Source of the DNA: Pseudomonadota bacterium
Lineage (GTDB): Bacteria > Pseudomonadota > Gammaproteobacteria > Xanthomonadales > Xanthomonadaceae
Length of the DNA stretch: 9,901 bases
Assembly: GCA_023423605.1 (NCBI GenBank)
Contig: JAFAFF010000067.1
Location: 1-9,901, forward strand
Direction: 5' to 3'
Positions 1 to 7,225 of the stretch are shown here, one piece after another (position 1 is the stretch's first letter; each line of letters begins with the position of its first letter). The notes under the pieces are model-generated. The model made no database searches. It was not told where the DNA came from and was given only the letters and a program-made list of their open reading frames with translations. The position numbers were made by a program, and so were the translations under genes.

Positions 1-2193
1 GCCGAGCGCGCGAAGAAATCGAAATCCCGCAACCAGAATGTCACCGTGCTCAGCGCCGCCGACCTGGATGCGGAGATGGCCAACACCATGGAAGAGGCCA
101 TCCGTTACATCCCGGGAATCAGCATCGTCGACATGGGCCGCTTCGGCGACAACGGCTTCAACATCCGTGGACTGGAAAGTGATCGCGTTGCGATCACCGT
201 CGATGGCCTGAGCCTGGGCGAATCGGTGGAGACCGCGCGTTCCTACGAGTTCTTCCGCAGCGGCCGCGGTGACGTGGATATCGATACGCTCAAGAGCCTG
301 CAGGTGATCAAGGGCGCCGATTCCATCACCGCCGGCAGCGGCGCGCTGGGAGGAGCGGTGGTGTTCACCACCAAGGATCCGGCCGATTACCTGAAGGCGG
401 CCGGCAACGACACCCATGTCGGGATGAAGTTCGGCTACAGCGGCGCGAATGACGCGACCATGGGCACGCTGACCTTCGCCAACCGCACCGGCATCGTGGA
501 ATCGATGCTGGTCTATACCCGCCGCGAGGGCCACGAATCCGAAAGCTGGTACGACACCACCGAGGACCGCATCGGCGTTGGCCGGCGCACGCCGGATCCG
601 GTGGACAGCACGCGCGACAACCTGCTGGCCAAGCTGGACCTGCAGCTGGATGAGCGCAACACGCTGGGTTTCATGCTGGAGCGTGGCCGCGCGCGCAACG
701 AGGTGGACAACCTGTCGCGGGTGTATTCCCCGGGTTACCTGGAGCGCCGTGGCAACGACCGCAATGACCGCGATCGTTACGGCATCCGCTGGCAGTACCG
801 TCCGCGGAATGCGCTGTTCGACACCCTGGACGCACAGCTGGACCGCCAGGTGACCGACAGCCGTGGGCTGACCACCATCGTCGCCGGCAGCGGCTGCCCC
901 GGCGGCGCGGTGCCCTGCCTGCGTGCCGAGGACCGCGCCACCGAACAGACCGTGGACCGCGCCGCGCTGGATTTCAGCAAGGTGCTCGATGCCGGCGGTA
1001 CGCGCCATGACGTGGTGTATGGCCTGGCCTGGCAGCAGCGCGATGTGGATTTCACCGCGGTGGATACGCGCTGGAACGCGGCCGGCGATATCGCCACCGT
1101 GGACCAGGACCCGCGCCAGGTGCCGAAAACCGACGTGCGGGCATGGAACCTCTACCTGCGCGACAGCCTTTCGCTGCTGGACGAGCGCCTGCTGCTCAGC
1201 GCTGGCGCACGGTACGATCGTTACGACTACTCGCCGATGGTGGATGAGACGTTCGTCGATCCCACCGGCAGCGTGCGCGACGTGCGTTTTTCCGCGCCAA
1301 GCTGGCAGGTCGGTGCCGAATTCCGCTTCCTGCCCGACCCTGCGCTGTGGGCGCAGGTCGGCCGGGGCTTCCGCGCACCCAGCGTGGCCGATCTCTATTC
1401 GCCGACCGGTTCCACCAGTGCATTCGATGCGGTCACCGGCGCACCGGTGCAGTTCGACACCTCCTCGTCCAATCCGGACCTGGAAGCCGAGAAGAGCCTG
1501 AACATGGAACTGGGTTATCGCTGGACGACCGATCGCGCACAGCTGGGCTTCTCGTTCTTCCGCGACCGCTACAGCAACTTCATCGAAACCGTCACCACGC
1601 GCGAGCCCTACGCGAACGGCTACCGCACCACGCCCACCGCAGCCGTGCAGTACACGTACAACTCCTCGATGCCGGTCAACGCCGGCAAGGTCACGGTGAA
1701 GGGTGCCGAACTTGAAGGGCGCTGGCAGATCAGTGACGCCTGGTCATCGCGCATCGCGGCGGCGTACAGCGAAGGCGAGAAGCGCAATGGCGATCCACTG
1801 GAAAGCATCGTGCCGGCAAGCGCGGTGCTGGGGCTGCGCTATGCGCCGTCACCGACATGGGATGTCACCGCCAGCCTGACCCACGCCTGGGGCAAGAACG
1901 CCGATGATGCCTACACCACTGCGGCCAACGGTACGCGGGAAACGCTGGACTGGGTGGACAAGGCCGACGGATATACCGTGCTGGACCTGACGGGGACGTG
2001 GAACATCACCGCGCAGCTGCGCCTGACCGCGGGCATCTACAACCTCACCGACCGCGAGTATTACCTGTGGCAGCGCGTGCGGGTGCTCAACGAAGGCACC
2101 AACACGCTGTACGGTTACGTCAACGACCAGGGGATCGGGCGTTACAGCGAGCCGGGCCGCAACGCGCGGGTGACGGTGGCCTACAGCTTCTGA
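1..2193 (+). CDS. TonB-dependent heme/hemoglobin-type outer-membrane receptor (5' end missing)
   Basis: This gene would import heme or an iron-protein ligand across the outer membrane, powered by TonB-ExbBD. The frame is open from base 1, so the real start, signal peptide and TonB box lie upstream; the GTG at 46 is internal and is not the start. In the 730 visible residues, the plug domain spans roughly residues 10-125, with PGISIVDMG, FNIRGL, VAITVDG and the GALGGAV segment typical of plugs. A 22-strand-type barrel follows to the end. The FRAP box is at residues 457-460 (1369-1380) and an NPDL box at 491-494 (1471-1482), a pairing typical of heme and hemoglobin receptors. A cysteine pair (residues 299 and 306) could close a surface loop. 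The protein ends in VAYSF, the terminal aromatic residue expected for outer-membrane barrel insertion. The family call is firm; the ligand is inferred and could be another iron carrier, especially because no histidine lies between the two boxes. Confidence 0.9.
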   Translation, partial: AERAKKSKSRNQNVTVLSAADLDAEMANTMEEAIRYIPGISIVDMGRFGDNGFNIRGLESDRVAITVDGLSLGESVETARSYEFFRSGRGDVDIDTLKSLQVIKGADSITAGSGALGGAVVFTTKDPADYLKAAGNDTHVGMKFGYSGANDATMGTLTFANRTGIVESMLVYTRREGHESESWYDTTEDRIGVGRRTPDPVDSTRDNLLAKLDLQLDERNTLGFMLERGRARNEVDNLSRVYSPGYLERRGNDRNDRDRYGIRWQYRPRNALFDTLDAQLDRQVTDSRGLTTIVAGSGCPGGAVPCLRAEDRATEQTVDRAALDFSKVLDAGGTRHDVVYGLAWQQRDVDFTAVDTRWNAAGDIATVDQDPRQVPKTDVRAWNLYLRDSLSLLDERLLLSAGARYDRYDYSPMVDETFVDPTGSVRDVRFSAPSWQVGAEFRFLPDPALWAQVGRGFRAPSVADLYSPTGSTSAFDAVTGAPVQFDTSSSNPDLEAEKSLNMELGYRWTTDRAQLGFSFFRDRYSNFIETVTTREPYANGYRTTPTAAVQYTYNSSMPVNAGKVTVKGAELEGRWQISDAWSSRIAAAYSEGEKRNGDPLESIVPASAVLGLRYAPSPTWDVTASLTHAWGKNADDAYTTAANGTRETLDWVDKADGYTVLDLTGTWNITAQLRLTAGIYNLTDREYYLWQRVRVLNEGTNTLYGYVNDQGIGRYSEPGRNARVTVAYSF

Positions 2194-2208
2194 GTCGATG
2201 GCGCGATG

Positions 2209-2238
2209 AAAAAAGGGACGGAGTGTCAGCTCCGTCCC
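2209..2238. terminator. Bidirectional rho-independent terminator between the receptor and rhlE
   Basis: A perfect 9-bp stem, GGGACGGAG (2215-2223) with CTCCGTCCC (2230-2238), closes a 6-nt loop. Six A residues (2209-2214) lie immediately on the left. Read on the - strand, this is a classic hairpin followed by six U residues, 26 bases past the rhlE stop. On the + strand, 21 bases past the receptor stop, the hairpin is followed only by a mixed pyrimidine stretch (TCCAGTCCTTTC), so termination there should be weaker. Confidence 0.88.
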
Positions 2239-2264
2239 TCCAGTCCTTTCAGCACCGGTGCAGA

Positions 2265-3671
<1,407 letters not shown>

Positions 3672-3680
3672 CGAGGAAAG

Positions 3681-3684
3681 CTCC
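3681..3684 (-). promoter_or_regulatory. Ribosome binding site of rhlE
   Basis: GGAG on the - strand lies nine bases before the ATG at 3671. It selects this start over the long in-frame extension that reads further upstream. Confidence 0.7.
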
Positions 3685-3729
3685 AAAAACAGAGAACGCC
3701 TGGCCGAATGACCAGACGGGGGCAGATCG

Positions 3730-3936
3730 TTGAGATCGGCTGACTCGGAGCGTTCCCGTGAACCGCGCTGCGAGAATTGGGTGCAACCGGCGCCAAGCGC
3801 AGGCTGGAATGCGTGACGAACGGCGCCGGAGTGGGGGCGGGCGAGGGGTCGGGTGACCGGGCTCGCCGGCGATCCCGGAGGGAAACGGACGGCCGCTGCA
3901 GACCGGCGTAGTCTAACTGAAGTTTGAGATCGGCTG
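3730..3936. repeat. 13-bp direct repeat pair TTGAGATCGGCTG upstream of rhlE
   Basis: The identical 13-mer occurs at 3730-3742 and 3924-3936, with starts 194 bp apart. The distal copy overlaps the candidate rhlE -35 and spacer; the proximal copy lies about 60 bp before the rhlE start codon. It may be a paired operator, an old small duplication or chance; its function is unknown. Confidence 0.55.
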
Positions 3937-3939
3937 CAA
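3910..3939 (-). promoter_or_regulatory. Possible rhlE promoter
   Basis: On the - strand, TTGCAG (3939-3934) and TAGACT (3915-3910) are separated by 18 bases. The -10 matches the sigma-70 consensus at four of six positions and the -35 at three of six. This is the relatively AT-rich patch of the region. The call is weak and rests on visual matching only. Confidence 0.3.
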
Positions 3940-4055
3940 AATGCCCTGTTCAGGTTGGGGCGTACGGGTGACCCCTCGGCGGTCGGTGGTCTGGAAGCGG
4001 ACCTGCAGCCGGGCCGATGCGGCGGCGCAGCTTTCAGCCGGCGCGCGCGGTTGAT

Positions 4056-4061
4056 TACACT
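4056..4061 (+). promoter_or_regulatory. Possible -10 element for the FAH-maiA operon
   Basis: TACACT, inside TTGATTACACTTG, matches the -10 consensus at four of six positions and would give a leader of about 30 nt. No good -35 is visible 16-18 bases upstream, so an activator-dependent promoter or a misassignment is possible. A weak Shine-Dalgarno, GGAAA (4086-4090), lies seven bases before the ATG at 4098. Confidence 0.3.
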
Positions 4062-4097
4062 TGAAACCTGTTTTCCCCTCTGTCCGGAAACCCACCC

Positions 4098-5087
4098 ATG
4101 AAGCTTGGTTCTTTGAAGGAAGGCGGTCGCGACGGCACGCTGATCGTGGTCTCGCGTGATCTGCAGCATGGCGTGCGTGCCACCGGCATCGCTTCCACCC
4201 TGCAGCAGGCGCTGGAAGACTGGAGCCAGCTGGCGCCGCGCCTGAACGCGCTTTACGAATCGTTGAATGGCGGCGACGCCGACGGCGTGTTCGATATCGA
4301 CCTGCAGGCGCTGGCCGCCCCGCTGCCGCGGGCCTATGAGTTCGTGGACGGCAGCGCCTACCTGCCGCATGTGGAACGCGTCCGCCGTGCCCGGGGCGCC
4401 GAGGTGCCGGAGAGTTTCTATACCGATCCGCTGATGTACCAGGCGACCAGTGCCGGCTTCCATGGCCCGCGCGATGCGGTGAAGGTGGTCAGCGAGGACT
4501 ACGGCATCGACCTGGAAGCCGAACTGGTGGTCATCACCGACGACGTGCCGATGGCGGTGGGCGCCGAAGCGGCCGCCTCGCACATACAGCTGGTGGGTCT
4601 GGTCAACGATGTTTCGCTGCGCAACCTGATTCCCGGCGAACTGGCCAAGGGTTTCGGGTTCCTGCAGTCCAAGCCGCGTTCGGCACTGTCGCCGGTGTTC
4701 GTCACTTCGGACGAACTGGGCGCGGCGTGGCAGGACAGCAAGGTGCACCTGCCGTTGCTGACCCACATCAACGGCGAGTGGTTCGGTGCGCCGGAAGCCG
4801 GCGTGGACATGCAGTTCAACTTCGCGCAGCTGGTGGCGCATGCGGCGAAGACGCGCCCGCTCGGCGCCGGTACGATCGTCGGTTCGGGCACCATCGCCAA
4901 CCAGGACACCAGCAAGGGCGCGTCGTGCTTTGCCGAACAGCGCACCGTGGAAACCCTGCGTGATGGCAAGCCGAGTACTCCGTTCCTGTCATTCGGCGAC
5001 GTGGTACGGATCGAGATGCTGGATGCGGAAGGAAACAGCATCTTCGGCGCGATCGAACAGCGCATCGAGCAGGCAACGCAGCCGTGA
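4098..5087 (+). CDS. fahA: Fumarylacetoacetate hydrolase family protein (short form)
   Basis: This protein is expected to cleave 4-fumarylacetoacetate to fumarate and acetoacetate, the last step of tyrosine/homogentisate catabolism, in the cytoplasm. Its 329 residues match the compact bacterial form rather than the roughly 420-residue eukaryotic type. The FAH fold is recognisable from residue 110 onward. Probable divalent-metal ligands are Asp110, Glu140, Glu142 (in LEAEL) and Asp171 (in LVNDVSLRN). The FLQSKPRSALSP segment (188-199) and GSGTIANQD (262-270) are also characteristic. The N-terminal 80 residues form the small domain typical of this class. The ATG at 4098 is preceded by GGAAA at a suitable distance. 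The gene overlaps maiA by four bases, which strongly supports the pathway assignment. One oddity is that the position matching the catalytic histidine of the mammalian enzyme appears to be threonine. A related acylpyruvase activity cannot be excluded from sequence alone. Confidence 0.88.
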   Translation: MKLGSLKEGGRDGTLIVVSRDLQHGVRATGIASTLQQALEDWSQLAPRLNALYESLNGGDADGVFDIDLQALAAPLPRAYEFVDGSAYLPHVERVRRARGAEVPESFYTDPLMYQATSAGFHGPRDAVKVVSEDYGIDLEAELVVITDDVPMAVGAEAAASHIQLVGLVNDVSLRNLIPGELAKGFGFLQSKPRSALSPVFVTSDELGAAWQDSKVHLPLLTHINGEWFGAPEAGVDMQFNFAQLVAHAAKTRPLGAGTIVGSGTIANQDTSKGASCFAEQRTVETLRDGKPSTPFLSFGDVVRIEMLDAEGNSIFGAIEQRIEQATQP

Positions 5088-5758
5088 GCCGGGAGGCGGG
5101 CGCGGCGGACGGCATCGTGCTGCATACCTACTGGCGTTCCAGCGCCGCCTACCGCGTGCGTATCGGCCTGAACCTGAAAGGCCTGCCGTGGCAGGCCCGC
5201 CCGGTGCACCTGGTGCGCGACGGTGGCGAGCAGCACGCCGACGTCTACCGCGCGCTCAATCCGCAGCAGCTGGTACCCACCCTGGTGCACGATGGCCGGG
5301 TGCTGACCCAGTCGCTGGCAATCCTGGAATACCTGGACGAGGTGTGCGCAGCGATGCCGCTGCTGCCGGCCGATGCGGCTGGCCGGGCACGCGTGCGTGC
5401 GCTGTCGCAGCTGGTGGCGTGCGATATCCATCCGATCAACAACCTGCGGGTGATGCAGTACCTGGAGCGGGAGCTGCACGCTGATGCAGAGGCGCGGCTG
5501 GGGTGGACCCTGCATTGGATGGCCGAGGGGCTGTCGGCGATGGAAGCGATGCTTGCCGCAGGCAGCGATACCGGCCGCTTCTGCCATGGCGATGTGCCCG
5601 GCCTGGCCGACGCCTGTCTGGTACCGCAGCTCTACAACGCACGTCGCTTCGGGCTGGCATTGGATGCCTGGCCGGTGCTGCAACGGATCGAGGCGGCGTG
5701 CATGCAACTGCCGGCCTTCGACGCCGCGCGCCCGGAACGCCAGGGCGACGCCTCCTGA
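5084..5758 (+). CDS. maiA: Maleylacetoacetate isomerase (zeta-class glutathione transferase)
   Basis: This enzyme isomerises 4-maleylacetoacetate to 4-fumarylacetoacetate using glutathione, feeding the hydrolase encoded just upstream. The 224-residue protein has an N-terminal thioredoxin-like domain with the zeta-class SSAAYRVRI motif (19-27), which holds the catalytic serine. NPQQLVPTL (59-67) contains the cis-proline, and QSLAI (76-80) binds the glutathione gamma-glutamyl group. The helical C-terminal domain carries CDIHPINNLRV (113-123) and LADACLVPQLYNARRF (174-189), both hallmarks of maleylacetoacetate isomerases. The GTG start at 5084 overlaps the FAH stop as GTGA, implying translational coupling. 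A second GTG at 5117 would remove 11 residues and begin closer to the usual family N-terminus, but it has no better ribosome binding site. The gene ends 24 bp from the convergent UdgX-fusion gene. Confidence 0.94.
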   Translation: MSREAGAADGIVLHTYWRSSAAYRVRIGLNLKGLPWQARPVHLVRDGGEQHADVYRALNPQQLVPTLVHDGRVLTQSLAILEYLDEVCAAMPLLPADAAGRARVRALSQLVACDIHPINNLRVMQYLERELHADAEARLGWTLHWMAEGLSAMEAMLAAGSDTGRFCHGDVPGLADACLVPQLYNARRFGLALDAWPVLQRIEAACMQLPAFDAARPERQGDAS

Positions 5759-5782
5759 GCAGCCTGCAGCCGCCCTTCGCCT

Positions 5783-7225
5783 TCAGCCTTCCGACCAGCG
5801 CCTCAGGTCGTCGGTGAACAGGCGGTAGGCCGCTTCGCCCTCCGGGCCGTCGCCCTGGCGGAGCACCCAGGAAGGATGCACTGTGGCAAAACCACGGGTG
5901 CCGTCTTCCAGCGAAAGCCAGGTGCCGCGGTCGCGGGACAGGCTGAAGGCGCGCCCAAACACCGATGCGGCTGCCGTTGCACCCAGGCACAGGATCACCT
6001 TCGGCCGCAGTTGGGCGATCTCCTCCATCAGCCATGGCCGACAGGCACGCACATGGCTGGCATCCGGGCGGCTGTGCACGCGTCGCTTGCCACGAAGCTT
6101 GTAGCGGAAATGCTTGACCGCATTGGTCATGTAGAGCGATGCGCGGTCGATGCCCAGTTCACCCAGCGCCCGCTCCAGCAACTGGCCCGCAGGGCCGACG
6201 AAGGGACGCCCGCGCAGGTCTTCCTGGTCGCCGGGCTGCTCGCCAACGATCATCAGGCGGGCGTCGGCAGGCCCTTCACCGAACACGGTGCGTGTCGCCG
6301 GCTCCCACAGGGGGCAGCGTCGGCAGCCAGCGGCTTCCCGTGCCAGCGTCTGCAGCGAGGCCGGTGCGCCCGCCGCCGGGACCGGCAGACCGGCCGCCGC
6401 CGTGGGGATGCGCCGCTGTGGCGGCTGGGCAGGGCGATCGTGCATCTGCTGGACGCGCATGCCGGCATCTCGCACCAGGCGCGGCAGCAGCGCTGCCTCC
6501 GGCAGGTGCTTCCAGTAACGGGTCGGCATCTCCTGCTGCATCATGCGCGTGTTGAGACGGGCAGGATTGAAGATGCTTTCGTAGTACATGCGCCACAGAT
6601 CCTCGCGCGCGTCTTCGGGCGGCGCATCCTGGCGGGTGGCGCCGTCGCCGAAGGACAGTTCCCGGCCGTCCCAGCGCGCGCTCCGGTACGGCGTGAGGAT
6701 GGCCCAGCGCATGCCGGTGAACCGTCGTGCGAAGAACGGTGCCACGCGGTCGACGATCTGCTGGTCCGGCTCGAACCAGGCGATGAACGCATCCGCCTCA
6801 CCCGGTACTTCGCGGAAACGCACGAAGGCCTTCATCTTGTGGCTGTCGCGGCGAACGGCCTGGGCCAGCGCCATCGCGCGCAGCACATCCGGATCGGTGA
6901 CATGGGACAGCAGGCCGCGTTCGCCCTGGGCCATGCGCCACAGCAGCCGGTACAGCAGCGCCATGCGCTGTGGATCGCGGTGGCACAGGCAGGCTGCGGC
7001 AAGCTCCATGAAGGCGCGTGATACCGACAGCACCCTGCCTGCCGGCGGCGCCCCGGCGTTTTCATCGGCCGGCAACGAAGGCGCATCCAGCAGCGAAGCA
7101 TCGCTGCCCTGTAGCCAGTCGAGCTGATCCGGGGGGACGCCATGGCGCAACGCGGTGCGCGCGGCATCGCGCCACGCATCCAGCGACCACGGCGGGTCCA
7201 CCCGCAGCGACCAGCGGGCAGTCAT
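5783..7225 (-). CDS. DUF4130-UdgX fusion, uracil-DNA crosslinking protein
   Basis: This 480-residue protein joins two domains. Residues about 1-255 are DUF4130, the 'probable DNA metabolism protein' family, with AVRRDSHKMKAFVRFREV (123-140), WFEPDQQIVDRVAPFFARRF (150-169), ILTPYRSARWDG (176-187) and YYESIFNPARL (214-224). A Pro/Ala-rich linker follows (about 262-290). The rest is a family-4-like uracil-DNA glycosylase domain of the UdgX clade: CRRC (301-304), GEQPGDQED (328-336), the UdgX signature loop KRRVH (380-384), ACRPWL (394-399) and HPSWVLR (450-456). In characterised UdgX, the histidine of KRRIH attacks the abasic sugar after uracil excision and forms a covalent DNA-protein link; His384 should do so here. 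The ATG overlaps the radical SAM stop as ATGA, with no clear Shine-Dalgarno of its own, indicating translational coupling. Domain calls are firm. The DUF4130 role and physiological substrate are unknown. Confidence 0.92.
   Translation of the reverse strand: MTARWSLRVDPPWSLDAWRDAARTALRHGVPPDQLDWLQGSDASLLDAPSLPADENAGAPPAGRVLSVSRAFMELAAACLCHRDPQRMALLYRLLWRMAQGERGLLSHVTDPDVLRAMALAQAVRRDSHKMKAFVRFREVPGEADAFIAWFEPDQQIVDRVAPFFARRFTGMRWAILTPYRSARWDGRELSFGDGATRQDAPPEDAREDLWRMYYESIFNPARLNTRMMQQEMPTRYWKHLPEAALLPRLVRDAGMRVQQMHDRPAQPPQRRIPTAAAGLPVPAAGAPASLQTLAREAAGCRRCPLWEPATRTVFGEGPADARLMIVGEQPGDQEDLRGRPFVGPAGQLLERALGELGIDRASLYMTNAVKHFRYKLRGKRRVHSRPDASHVRACRPWLMEEIAQLRPKVILCLGATAAASVFGRAFSLSRDRGTWLSLEDGTRGFATVHPSWVLRQGDGPEGEAAYRLFTDDLRRWSEG

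Larger units (their letters stand above)
3672..4097. other. Divergent intergenic region between rhlE and the FAH operon
   Basis: This 426-bp stretch carries no convincing gene. It separates the - strand rhlE start from the + strand FAH start and must hold both promoters unless one lies in a coding region. It contains a 13-bp direct repeat (3730-3742 and 3924-3936) and weak promoter-like sites near 3910-3939 (-) and 4056-4061 (+). It also contains a small hairpin in the rhlE leader, CTGGTC with GGCCAG around ATTC on the - strand (about 3700-3715). A 9-bp inverted pair, CGAGGGGTC (3842-3850) with GACCCCTCG (3970-3978), may be chance in such GC-rich DNA. If transcription starts near 3903, rhlE would have a leader of about 230 nt. 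Confidence 0.6.

Noticed and set aside
3842..3978. 9-bp inverted pair CGAGGGGTC / GACCCCTCG in the rhlE-FAH intergenic region, with a repeated GGGTGACC
   Set aside because: The arms are 119 bp apart in GC-rich DNA and have no extended pairing, so chance is a fair explanation; mentioned only within the intergenic feature.
3672..4841. In-frame upstream extension of rhlE to an 858-residue protein
   Set aside because: The helicase starts with the usual MSFESLGL N-terminus behind a good ribosome binding site. The extension is antisense to the FAH gene and shows no domain.
4499..5707. 402-codon - strand open frame across the FAH and maiA genes
   Set aside because: The sense strand encodes two recognised enzymes with a typical stop/start overlap; this frame has no recognisable protein signal.
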